A DNA stretch of 64,000 nt from the NCBI GenBank assembly GCA_026008535.1, contig BRKX01000002.1, positions 57,657,170 to 57,721,169 on the forward strand, given 5' to 3'. The notes beneath the pieces were generated by a model. That model had not been told where the DNA came from. It saw only the letters and a program-made list of their open reading frames with translations, and searched no databases. Made by a program: the position numbers and the translations under genes. Shown piece after piece: positions 25,711-37,677 of the stretch. How positions within the stretch are numbered: position 1 is the first letter of the stretch; every line of letters begins with the position of its first letter. The DNA is from Perilla frutescens. Taxonomy: Eukaryota > Streptophyta > Magnoliopsida > Lamiales > Lamiaceae.

Positions 25711-27003
25711 ATTTAATTAGTAGTACAATGTAAGGGAAACATATTTAATTCCTCAATTTCAATCATTTTCTCAACTAACAGAGAATGTTCATTCTCATTC
25801 ATATGATTGGTATGTTTTAAAATTGGTCTTCACCATTTTTGTGGAAATTTATATTCCAAAAAATATGAAATATATATTCCTTCCATCCAAGGAGTTTCAA
25901 AACACCTAATATATCATTCTATAAAAAAAAATCATAATGTACAACATTTCTAGATATAATTATGTATTATATTATTGTTCTATACTAGTATATCACCCAT
26001 GTGATGTACGGATAAGATATATAAACTTAGTGTTTTATTAAGAATGTCATAATAAATTTTATTATTCTAATTATTAAAAGATTACTTGCACCAGATATGT
26101 TAAAAAAATATGAAATTATGCATGATATTCGTTCATATAACAAATCTCAATAATCTAAAAAAATCAATCATGACTTTATATTGATTTTTCTATCACGACC
26201 TTTATAATTTCCCCATTATCCATTTCAAATATATATTAAATGATATTTAATAGAATCATGTTAATTTTCAAACAAACTTAAAAATAATGGAGTTTGAAAA
26301 TGTAAGTGTTGCATCATTTAAGGCAATATTAGATGAGGATTGAAATGTAAGATATGCAAGATGTAAAAAAATAAAATAAAAATAATAATATAAGGGTTAC
26401 AAAAAAAAACTAAATCATAGTCAAATATAATGATTGGTAAAGGTCTACTGCCCATATGTCTTCGCCACAATAATGGTAAACACATTAACTCGTGTTTTGA
26501 TACAAATAAATGTAATATAACAAATTTGAGACGAACTATGTAAAGGACTAAATGAGCAATATGCAATAAAAACAACAATTGAATGATAGTGGTTTGTGAA
26601 ATTAATAATTTATAATATTTGATTGCCTCTTCACCTATACTATGGAAATGGTAAAGTATATAAATAAGCATTGTTATTTTCGTTTAAGGATAATAGAGAG
26701 AAAACGATAATACCTTTTTTTGAGACAACAAATTTAATTAGTAGTACAGTCTAAGGGAAACATATTTAATTCCTCAATTTCAATCATTTTCTCAACTAAC
26801 AGAGAATGTTCATTCTCATTCATATGATTGGTATGTTTTAAAATTGGTCTTCACCATTTTCGTGGAAATTTATATTCTAAAAAATATGAAATATATATTC
26901 CTTCCATCCGAGGAGTTTCAAAACACCTAATATATCATTCTATAAAAAAATCACAATGTACAATATTTCTAGATATAATTATGTATTATATTATTGTTCT
27001 ATA
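25711..27003. repeat. 274-bp direct repeat pair, about 97% identical
   Basis: The segment 25711-25984 recurs at 26732-27003 in the same orientation, 1,021 bp apart. I count about eight differences including a 2-base indel in a poly-A run. Both begin ATTTAATTAGTAGTACA and end near ATTATTGTTCTATA. The ends are not TG...CA and no short target duplication is visible, so a local duplication is more likely than a pair of LTRs. The 747-bp spacer has no gene. Confidence 0.85.
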
Positions 27004-27539
27004 TTATACTTAGCTAAATAGTTTGAGAATTATGTTAAATAATTAGTAGTTCAATCCAAGGGGAAAATATTCAATTATTCTAGTTCAACTTTTCTATAAG
27101 TAATTGGACTATCTTCATTTTCAATCATGTGATTATGGGTATTCAACATAATCCATATTTTCAAAAATTGTGCAATATTCATCCCCCCTACCTCCCATTA
27201 ATTTAATTAACTAAATAATCTAATATATAATATTTTATATATAATTATCAAACTAACCAATATTCTAAATTTCTCAAATTATAAATTAACAAGGTAGGAA
27301 AACTTAACATTTGAACCATACTTTAAATTTATTTTCCAATCAACCATTTATTATTGTAATGTTTTAAAAGTCACATCTAAATTGTAAATTCATTTTAAAT
27401 TTGTGATTTTTTTTAAAATTGACCATATTTTTAAAACTTTGTCTAGCAACTTTGAAAATAGAGCTCCCAAAATTTTCTACATTAATCATTTCTTATATTT
27501 ATCTTCATCATTGAATTTTTTTAGGTGTTCTTCGTTCAC

Positions 27540-27575
<36 letters not shown>

Positions 27576-27817
27576 TAATAGTTCAACATATACCATCTGA
27601 CATGTCTTCTTGGTGGACTCAATATTATCCGAGCCCGACTATAAATAAATAAATTGATATTTAGTTGTAATAAATTTAATTGAGACTACTTTTAATCATA
27701 TAAAATGAGAATGAACACATCAATTTCAATGAATAAATTAAAACTTAGTATTTTGGTTGTATATTATTAAACCAACTTTTTTTCAATTTTCTTTCATACC
27801 ATATAACATGATTCAGA

Positions 27818-27856
<39 letters not shown>

Positions 27857-28101
27857 TACATATTGTAGTTACCACAATTAAATTATATGTTTTCTATTGA
27901 GAACTACTTAAATAACGTATATCAATTTAATCAAATAATTGATTAAATATCATCCCTCTTAACTAAATTACATGTTTTATATTAAAAACTACTTAAATAA
28001 CTTATATTGAATAAGTCAAATCATTGATTGAATGTCATTAATTCCTCTTATCTTTTTTCCCTCATTAATGATTGATGAAGATGTAATTATTGATTATTGA
28101 T

Positions 28102-28870
28102 ATATAACTTCTTTAAGTACAATGATGTTAGTTTATAATCTTTCCATAAATTCAAGTTTTTATTTTGCAATATCTCCGTTTGGATGTAATTTGTATAAAC
28201 TATGTAATAGTACAATTATATTGAAATAATATTCAAATTATAAAATATAACAAATATTATACATGGAGAATTAATTATATAATATATTATATTACTATGG
28301 GATTACGTTTTTTTCTTGTTTGTTGTGGTTGATATGATGGAGAAATAATTGGTAGATAATTAATTGATATCAATGAAGAATTGGAATAACACAGTACTAT
28401 TGAAATATATATAATATATTATACGTGAATAGTTAATTATATAATAATTGACGGAGAATAAATTCTTGATTTTTGATAGAAACTTTTTAAGTATCATCAA
28501 ATTAGTTTATAATCTTTCTATAAATTCAAACTTTTATTTTTCAACCTCTTCATTTAGATGTAATTTATATAGACGATGTAATTGATGAAGAATTAATTCA
28601 TGTGGATGAATGAAAAATTATCATAGTACAATTCCATTGAATTAATATTTAAATTATAAATTTAAATATAATATATTATACGTGTCGAATTAATTATATA
28701 GTATATTATATTGTTGTGAGATTATATTTTTTTTATTTTTTTTCTTATTTTCTATGGTTGATATGATAGATAGATAATTGGTGGAAAATTAATATGATGT
28801 GGATGAAAAATTGTACTATTGAAATAAATATAATATATTATATGTGAATAATTAATTATACAATATAGTA
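28102..28870. repeat. Two-copy AT-rich tandem repeat, unit about 374 bp
   Basis: Landmarks repeat in order at a spacing of about 374 bp: AGTTTATAATCTTTC (28130 and 28504), then a TAAATTCAA/TTTTTATTTT stretch, a GATGTAATTT block, an AATATATTATACGTG block and GTTGATATGAT. The copies are clearly diverged. No coding content. Confidence 0.6.
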
Positions 28871-29342
28871 TATTACCACTCTATTCTTAAAGTAAGTGCA
28901 TATTATGGATATGATAGATAAATTATATTTTGTAAGAAATTAAATAAATATAATATATTATATTTACAAATAATTATTTATAATATTTTATATTAGAGAT
29001 AACATACAGGTTTTTTTTTTGCCCTTTTTCTTTTCAAAATAGGTAATAAAAAGGGTTGTGCTTGAGTAAGAGTTGTTGTGAACTGTGAAATGACCCGTTG
29101 CACACTTGCACTAGCACACATGCACATGCTCAGCATTTAAGGAACTTTTCTGGGCCTCACTCACTTTATCACTTCTCTATTCCGTGATTATATTTAGTCC
29201 ACGATTTTTTATTTTTATTTTTTGTGTTCCATTTGATTGCACCGGCCAGATATATACATAAATATTTTGTCTCACTTTTATGTTAATGTGGGCATTCTTA
29301 AAAAATAATCAATGATTATATTGAAGCAGTAGTTAATATATA

Positions 29343-29614
29343 CTCCCTCCGTCCCGATTATATAGTCCCTTTTACTATTTTGAGGTATCTCAATTATATA
29401 GTCTCATTACTATAAATATTATTAATTTGCATTGTAATGTACAAATAAACTCTTGTTGAATCTTGGAAATTTAAAAAATAACAACTTAAAAATTGAAAAT
29501 CATAAATATTCAATGAGGGTGTTATTGGAAGTTTAGCTTTAATGTCTTGTTTTCATAAATATTTTTAATCTACGTGCGAGGAGAAATGAGACTATATAAT
29601 TGAGACGGAGGGAG
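29343..29614. mobile_element. Stowaway-type MITE
   Basis: The 272-bp element starts CTCCCTCCGTCCC and ends in the complement, GACGGAGGGAG, with TA on each side. This terminal sequence and TA target are the signature of Stowaway (Tc1/mariner) MITEs in plants. The inner parts of both arms also pair (ATATAGTCTCAT with ATGAGACTATAT). Confidence 0.9.
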
Positions 29615-29616
29615 TA

Positions 29617-30450
29617 TATATATATTGATACAATATAATGAGAGAAAAATGAGAGCAACCATTTTTACCTGAATACCGAGAGGCAAGAGAAACAGAAAAA
29701 ATATATAGAGACCGTATTTGTGCATGTTGGTTGTTTGACACGAGTTAATGACATTTATGTTGAGAATGAATGCTAAGAAGGACTCGTGATACTTTTATGA
29801 ATATGATTTAATTTATGCATTTATGAAGCACATGCATGGATTTGTCGCTGTCCAACTATTATTACTAACTTTTATATTGGGAATTGGAGACTTGAAGTTG
29901 AAAAGAGCCAATTTGGGATGACAAATTAGGAATTTTAAGCATCGCCACAAAATGACAGATGTTTAACTCAGAATCTGAACTAAAATGTTGTAATTCCATT
30001 CATCACATTTCTTGATAATTTCAAGATTTTTGCTCTTTAGATCCCTCATTCGTCCTTAAAAATATCTTACTACATAAAGAACCGAAAGATAATTCATACA
30101 TTATAACAATGATCCAACATGTCAAACTTAAAATGCAAGCAAGTTTAAGGTTCGTAAAATCAGTTATAAGTTACACAAAAGCCACACAATGGGCATGAGA
30201 CTTTGCAGTGTGCGAAGCTGTAGACTGTAAGTACAATAGTAGACTTCACGGGAGTTGATTCTCTCAATTTAATAAATTAATAAATCCCTTTGATGCTGAG
30301 AAAATAGACACCAAGATAACAGTATTTAGCAGTTACTACTACACACATGTATAAATGTATGATGTATTGGTCTCCAGTGTAAGCTAAATTGTCCTAAGCT
30401 GCTAGAAACAGAATCAATCAACTGACTGCCTCTCTCTCTCTCTCTCTCTC
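29617..30450. other. Upstream region of the peroxidase gene
   Basis: No gene. A TATA-like TATAAATG occurs at about 30351, roughly 100 bp before the peroxidase ATG. A CT run (about 30431-30450) directly precedes the ATG and would lie in the 5' leader; pyrimidine-rich leaders are common in plants. Promoter assignment is inference. Confidence 0.45.
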
Positions 30451-32355
30451 ATGTCTTTCTCCTCCTCCTCATTTCTCATTCTCATCTTCATCGCCTTTGT
30501 TATTTCGTTGTCAGCAGCCACCAATTCCAGTTCCAGTTCCAGCAGCCGCCGCAAGCCGCGGTATCAACTCTCAACTAATTTCTATGCAAAGTCATGCCCT
30601 CAGGTCGATCAGCTCGTTGCTTCCATTACCTCACAGCAGTTCAAGGAAGCTCCTGTCTCAGCCCCCGCCACCATTCGCCTCTTCTTCCATGACTGCTTCG
30701 TCGAAGTAAGCCAAATTATATATATATATATATATATATGTAGCATTAATCTTGATGCCTAATAATGTATATTATGTTATATATATTCTAATTGTCTGTG
30801 GTGGTGGTGGTGCTGCTGCTGCTTCTTCTGAGAAGGGGTGTGATGCATCAGTGCTCGTTTCGTCGAAACATGGGAGCAAGGAGTTAGCAGAGAGGGATGC
30901 AGAGGATAACAAGGAGCTTGCTGCAGAGGCTTTCGACACTGTACACAGGGCTAAAGCATTGGTGGAGAGCAAGTGCTCTGGTGTAGTGTCTTGTGCAGAC
31001 ATTCTTGCAATTGCAGCTAGAGATTTTGTTCATTTGGTTAGTACAGTACATAAAACATAATAATAGTATTCCTTTTGCTTAATTATTCGACTCTTGCTGT
31101 CCACAAATGTAGTAGTCGTGGGTAAAAATAGATATGGTTCTTTGAATTCTTGATGGCGACCTCTGCATTTTGTACCTGATCACAGTGAGTTAACTCATAA
31201 CTGAAACTAAGACTACTTCACATATAAGGTAAGGTAAGGTAATTTGTTTTCGATAGATACAATTAAATAATTTAGGAGGGTGGGTCAAATTGTATTATTG
31301 TATCACCTCACAAGATTGATAATTAATCATTAGGGATTGTGCAGAGTGGTCAATACTAGAGACTAGAGTAGCTGCACAACAGGACATTATGTGCAGAGTG
31401 ATCAATACTTGTTTAATATAGAACTAGCTTCAATTTTTCCTACACTCCTGCATAAACAATTAGTACAGTCCAAAACCTCAGACATTGTTAAAACAAGAAA
31501 ACAGCTGTGCAAATTTTGTCCAGTGCATGGCCACCAAACAAATAATCACCAATCTTAAAATCTGATGGTAGCTGAGGAATCAATTTCGAAGATAAAATTT
31601 TGTCATTAGGCAAATAGTGACAAAAAACTTCGAAGACCAACATGATATATGTATATATTCTTGGATGAAAACAATTTATTGTTTAAGAAATTAAAGACAT
31701 GGATGGCAGTTACAAGTCAATCCTTAGCTTGTCAGAAATGCAATCAAGTTGTGATGATTAATTATGTGATCAGGCTGGAGGGCCATATTATCAAGTGAAG
31801 AAAGGAAGGTGGGATGGAAAGATATCCATGGCTTCAAGAGTAGGATCCAATCTCCCACGCGCAAATGCAACTGTGGATGAGCTGGTTAGGCTGTTCAACT
31901 CGAAGGGGTTGACACTCGAAGACATGTTTATCCTGTCGGGAGCTCACACCATAGGTTTCGCACACTGCAAGCAGTTTGTGAGCCGACTGTATGACTACAA
32001 GGGCACAAAGCAGCCTGATCCTTCCATTGATCCAAGATTGCTTAAGGCCCTCAAAATGTCCTGCCCACATTATGGAGGCAATACAGATATTGTTGCACCA
32101 TTTGATGTCACAACTCCTTTTGCATTTGACAATGCTTATTATGGGAATTTGATGGCTAAAATGGGGTTGTTGGCTTCTGATCAAGCACTCTTTTTGGACC
32201 CTAGAACAAAGGTTTTGGTTCAGGAAATGGCTAAGGATAAAAACAAGTTTTTTCAAGCATTTTCTGCAGCTATGGACAAAATGGGATCTATTGGTGTCAA
32301 GAGGGGCACAAGACACGGAGAGAGAAGAAAAGATTGCTCTTTGCACCTGGGATGA
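30451..32355 (+). CDS. PER19: Class III peroxidase, PER19-like
   Basis: This encodes a 345-residue secretory haem peroxidase that oxidises phenolics with hydrogen peroxide in the wall or vacuole. Exons: 30451-30705, 30836-31036 and 31774-32355, all phase 0. Residues 1-24 form a signal peptide, followed by a Ser run. The distal haem site FFHDCFVE ends exon 1 (His near residue 80), GCDASVLV opens exon 2, and the proximal site LSGAHTIGFAHC lies near residues 206-214 (His about 210). The paired Cys typical of the family are present (for example SCP, HDC, GCD, SCAD, FAHC, MSCP, KDCS). The tail KRGTRHGERRKDCSLHLG is a little longer than usual. Assignment to the PER19 type rests on overall similarity and on its place beside API5 and ATP11, as At2g34060 in Arabidopsis. 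No lesion is seen. Confidence 0.92.
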
Positions 32356-33043
32356 GACTGCTCTACTTAACCATTTTAATTTTCTTTACAAAATCAAAAA
32401 TCTTTTAATTACTTTCTCAAATTATTTTTTCTTTCTCATTGTTTTTACTTTGATTTGTCTGCATATTTGAGCAATCGGTTTTTCTTTTTCATATTTTGAT
32501 TCTTTTGTAATACTACCTTCTCTACTGGCAGGCTTGTGAACATTTGTGAGACTAAAATCATATATAAGCTGATTGCACTACATCATGATTTTCTTCTGTT
32601 GAAATCATGACTTTCGTCTACTTTCATCATGTGTAAAATAATGATATCACACAAATCATTGAATTTTAATAAGTTTAATCTGGTATTTTTTTTTAATTTT
32701 TTTGAGAAAAAAGTTTAATTAATCTGGTATTTAGGTGTGTTCCTTTCAAATTTCAATGTTTCGAACTTTCGATAATAAGCAGCATTCGAACTTTGTGGGC
32801 CATACACAAAAGGGCCTCAACAGGTGTGAGGTCTCTTCTTAACCCTAAGCATGTACAAACAAAATTAGCAGTGTAATAGAAACTATGCTCTCAAATTATG
32901 TTGGGTTTATGCAATTCCAGCAGCAAATCACGTTTCACCTAGAAACCAAACAACGCCCAAATACCCCTCGCCATTCTGCTATCCTACGCCCTAAGCGCAC
33001 GACTCGTGTTTGCTCTGGTAGAAGGAAGCAAGCAATCAAAGCA
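32356..33043. other. Spacer between peroxidase and DTD genes
   Basis: This holds the peroxidase 3' region (AT-rich) and the DTD 5' region. Nothing else is supported. An open frame in register with DTD begins at an ATG at 32885 (see findings). Confidence 0.55.
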
Positions 33044-34916
33044 ATGAGGGCCGTGGTTCAGCGCGTAGCTTCCGCTACCGTTGAGGTCTACGATCGATAC
33101 TTACAATTGCATCTCTCTCTCTCTCTCTCTCTCTCACGCACACACACACACAGTGGCATTTTGCTTGGTTTGCGATTGCTCACCCGTGTTAGATGGCGGT
33201 ATTGCAGGTGGAAGGCCGCCTGGTATCGGCGATTGGGCCGGGCCTGCTTGTCCTCGTCGGCCTTCATGAGACTGATGTTGACTCTGACGCTGAATTCATG
33301 TACGTATTAATCGATTATATGAGTGTAATTTGTTTTTTAAGTGAATGAATCTGTTAGAGCAATTGTTTTTATTTTTACTGCTAATTTTGCTGTGTTGCAG
33401 ATGTCGCAAAGTGTTGAATATGAGATTGTTTCCCAACGAAAAAACTGGGAAAACTTGGGACCATAATGTAATTTTATCACACTCGCCCCCCCCCCCCCCC
33501 CGGTTTGATACTTTTAGACTTACTGAAATGAGGGTGCATTTATGGAAATTATCTAGTTTTCTACTTTTATTTCCCATAACCTTCTTTTATTTCAGCTTTA
33601 CTTTTAAAGTAAACATTCTTGTTTAATCATGAAAGGTTACAAGGAAGAAAACAATGTCAGGACTAGTAAAAGAGCAACAATTTTACTTAATTGATTTTTT
33701 TATTTTTTTTACGCTGACAATTCTGAAAGAATTTGCTTATATACAAAAAAGTTATATGTTTGACATTTTTAAGCTATTAGACTAACTAGTTTACTTCTTA
33801 AATTCAAAGAGGCTATATCTTTTTCAGTACCAAGCTAGTGAAGGTATCAAAATCTGATACTTCTGTTTTACTTAAATGACAAATCTACGTAGAAACGGAA
33901 GAATGTTCGTTGTTATTGAAGAATATGACATTATGCTATTACCTATTGCTTGAAGGATGAGCTCATAGTTGATGGCTTTAATGCTCATTGACAGGTTATG
34001 CAAAAAAATTATGAGGTCCTATTAGGCAAGACTCTGCCTTCTCCTTTTGTCTCCATTCCGGCTTGTGCAGACTATGGTTTGTTAATTATTGGGTGCATTG
34101 TTTAGTGTTCATGCTGATGCGCGAGTTTTCATTTCCTGCAGTAAGTCAGTTTACATTATATGGGGTATTAAAAGGAAACAAACCTGATTTTCATGTGGCA
34201 ATGCCCCCCGGTGCAGCAAAATCATTTTATGCTTCTCTAGTTGAAAGATTTCAGAAAGCTTATAAGGCAGATGCAGTTAAAGGTGAGAGTTTTCATCACT
34301 CTTGTCTGAACATTGTATTGAGATTGTTAGCAGTCACAATATACCTCTTTCCAAATAGTGATAGATATCAACGTACATCATAGAATACCTTGTGCTCTAT
34401 CAACCCACCTTGAGTTCTCTGGCGCTATGGGTATGACATACTTAAACAGTCCTTGCTCTAGGTTGCACTCCCTTATCACTCTGAAGTTCAAAAAGAATAG
34501 CGACGTGTGCAACTATTGAAATTAGATTTCTGAACTCAGACAAATTGAATTTAGGTTGATTTGAGTTGTTGATTACTAACCACTGATCTTTCATTTGATG
34601 CAGATGGTGAATTCGGAGCAATGATGAAAGTAAGATTCATAACTTTGTTGATCACTCATTAAACCTAAAACCTATACAGGCAGAGTGTTTTTGAAAACAG
34701 TCATTTTATTTTACTTATCAATGTGAAGGTTAACTTGGTGAATGATGGTCCAGTGACAATGCAGCTTGACTCCAGGCAATCATCTAAGTAAGTGAAGACG
34801 AGCCATGTTTGGCTGCCCAAAGCTTCTTATTATGCATGCAAGTCAGTCTAATTTATCGTTTGTATTGTTTCAGGAATACAAATGGTGATGAGACTGCCGG
34901 AAACCTGCATGATTAG
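33044..34916 (+). CDS. DTD: D-aminoacyl-tRNA deacylase (DTD)
   Basis: This hydrolyses D-amino acids wrongly attached to tRNA and so protects translation. The 166-residue protein comes from eight exons: 33044-33085, 33208-33299, 33401-33467, 33995-34025, 34142-34282, 34604-34629, 34729-34787 and 34874-34916. The start MRAVVQRVASATVEV is the family's usual N-terminus. Both active-site motifs are present: SQFTLYG at the start of exon 5 and NDGPVT in exon 7. The fourth intron begins GC, not GT (CTATTAG/GCAAGA), and ends CAG; the conserved VLLVSQF junction needs this site. A 16-C run at 33486-33501 lies just inside intron 3 and a CT/CA repeat at 33112-33152 in intron 1. It lies tail to tail with SNI1, its neighbour in Arabidopsis (At4g18460-At4g18470, from memory). 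Confidence 0.92.
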
Positions 34917-35745
34917 ACGGGATGAGATCATATATATATTATTACAAGCTCCTGGTTTCATCTTCAATTGACCTTTCTCAAAAGTCAGCTTTACTAATAC
35001 TAAAAAAAGCCCTCGTTTCGTGATATGGTCGGACCAAATTGTTAATCCTGTCATATTGATTACTGGCTTTGGAGTATTGAAATTTCTACAATATTCTTGG
35101 AAGACGGAAGTGATGCTAGAAAATGTATTTTAATTTTTAATGTCCATTTCAAGAAACTGCCAAAAAAAGAGAGAGAAGATATAATTAAGTACTTAGAAAT
35201 AGATATATTAATTAATACAATATACATATATATATTATTTAATTTTGTATTGAAAAAAAATTATAAATATTATATATTATTGTAATAAACAATAGTTAAT
35301 ACTTAATAGTATACTCTCCGGGCCTGTCTGTGGGTCTGATATGCACCCTGCAACTGCAAGAGCAAATACACATTGCAGATTTTCTACTGCTTTTAATTTT
35401 CATTTCAGATGGCATTTAATCGATATTGATCTGAAAGGCTGCAGCTTCTTGATTTGGTTGCACGGGCAATTGATTTAATTTACGGAGCATAGCTCTAATA
35501 TCATAATTAAATAGCCGCAGATCTAAAACGTTGACAATGGAGGTATTCTCACATTTCAACTGGGAGGGAGAGTTTGAATACATAAATAAAACAGGCTACG
35601 CTATCCCATCCCCAAAGCAGAAAAGTTACATTGTAAAATCAGAGCAGTTAACAAATTTACATAAATCAAGCAAAAGAATCGTATCCTTCAATTGCACAGG
35701 GTTATGATGATATAGTTAACCAGAGCTTGCTAATAACAAATGATA
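34917..35745. other. Convergent spacer between DTD and SNI1
   Basis: About 830 bp where the two genes' 3' untranslated regions and terminators must lie. It is AT-rich, with a TATATATA stretch near 35220. No gene is supported. Confidence 0.55.
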
Positions 35746-37637
35746 CTATGATTTGGTTGAGATGATGCCAGCAGCAGTAATCAGTGCTTGCTTGCCACAG
35801 AACAAAATCTCAGTGTCCCTGCGCCAGATATAAGGTTACCAAATGATAGACGTACAACATTTCAAAGAAAATGAGGAAGGAAATTGAAGTCCATATAATA
35901 TGAGCCTAAATATTTTTCCATGAGAAAATCATGTAATTCCTCCCTTTTTTCATAAAAAAAAGAAAAGAAAAGAAAAGGAAACCAATGACGTGTGAGTTCA
36001 ATCAAATCATCGCCAGTAGTTTTAGAACGTAGCATATAATTAATTATAAGCCACTCTATGAGACATGGGAGATGCTCTCTAACATTAGAATTTAAAATTT
36101 AGAGCACTAAATATAGGCAAAGAAATCTTACGGATCTTCTTGTTGGAGACAAGTAAAAGCAGATACAATGTTTTTGCAAACTTCCACAACAGAGTCGCTT
36201 TTGACATCTTCCCCCATATCAGACAAGCCTTCAGATTCATGGTATGATAACACCACATATGCCTAGAAAAGAGATTGAGGTCAGAGCACGCATCCTTCCT
36301 TTTACAACACAACTCTTGCCATCTCATTTTTCCAACCTTGAAGTTGAAAGAGAAAGGTAGGACAAGTCCCCAGAGCCTAATATGCAACCCTAGCTGTGTA
36401 GAATAAATTCTTTACATGAGAAAAGAGGACCCACCTGGAAAGCATATGCCAACAGCGATTGAATAACCTCTGTTCTGATCTTTTTAATGATACTTCTAGT
36501 GCTCTTGCTGTTGGAGAGACACTTTAAAACTCCATCGAAGTTAGTATCAACTGTACTACTAGACCTCCTAGTTTGAAAAGAATGCTGCAACATATACCCC
36601 AAAGGATCAATAAATGTTAATTTCAGGAGTAAATGCTTGCTCTAAACTATCAAATGACTCTTTTACTATCTTCTGAAAAATGGTGGATTAAGGGCTGACT
36701 TGAGCGATGCAGATTATATATACATCCTACTCTGAATTAGCCCATTTGAAACGTCAAACCAAAATTTCACATACCACAAGCTAAAAATTAAAGATATGTA
36801 TATATATGGATCGTGAATGCTTAAACAGGTGGTTGTATTCAAATTATGGCCATTTCTCTGAACTGAATCGCTTCAAAGGAATTTCTGATGGTAATGAACA
36901 TACAGATTGGCTGTTAGATGTACTTCAAGTAGGTGAAAGCCTTCAATCAGGCTCAGCAAGGGTAGCACCAATTGATAGATACTAACATAGAAAATGAGAA
37001 TGCGAACCTTCGCAACATACTTCTGGAAATATTGTACAATAATCTCAAGCCTCCATTTTGGGTCAAACACCTGGAAGCAATTTGAAAGTAAATTAAATAG
37101 ATTCAAAAGCCAGGTTATATTTATAACATAGAGAGAATTTATGTTATATAGAAAATATTACCAGAAAAAATCAATGAAAGGGGGAATTGCAATTGGTTAC
37201 AGCAAGAGATACAAAGAATAAAAAAGAAAAAAGAAAAAGCTCCAGATGAGATCAAGATGGTTGGCTTAGAAAAATATTAGAAATGGGAAAACTTAAAAAA
37301 TAGTAGAATTATACTGTAAAGGGAATTTATATGGGCTAGCTAGAAAAGGAAAAAAAATCCAACCTACCTTTACCATAATCTAAAAGTTGGGACATATCTT
37401 CCAACAACCAGCAAAACAATGTTTGAAAAGTAATAATCAAATTAGCAAGCTGCTAATTTTTACCATTTTTCAAATCTCTTAGCTCCTCATGCCAGTTCAA
37501 GTAAACATAGAGTTGCATGCATCACTAACTGTATTTTCCTTTGAAGTAAAATTGAATTGCCTTAAAGTGCTTTAAATCCACACAGTGGAAAATTCCTTGT
37601 AAGATACTAGCTCAAGCTACTCTTAACTGTTCTTCAC

Positions 37638-37677
<40 letters not shown>

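Larger units (their letters stand above)
23990..29340. other. Gene-free AT-rich block of about 5.3 kb with local duplications
   Basis: No coding region is supported. Contents I can name: a repeated AGCTGTAATCCAATTACT at about 24638 and 24725; CA then TA microsatellites at 25152-25200; a 274-bp direct duplication (separate entry); AT microsatellite at 27541-27573; AC microsatellite at about 27819-27851; an imperfect tandem of about 86 bp near 27880-28025; and a two-copy tandem of about 374 bp (separate entry). Confidence 0.65.

Noticed and set aside
25984..26080. ACTAGTATATCACCCATGTGATGTACGG-type end seen in dispersed plant repeats
   Set aside because: I could not assign it to a class or find the other end from sequence alone.
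25711..27003. Pair of LTRs around a short retroelement
   Set aside because: The repeats do not begin TG or end CA, there is no 5-bp duplication, and no primer site or coding sequence lies between.
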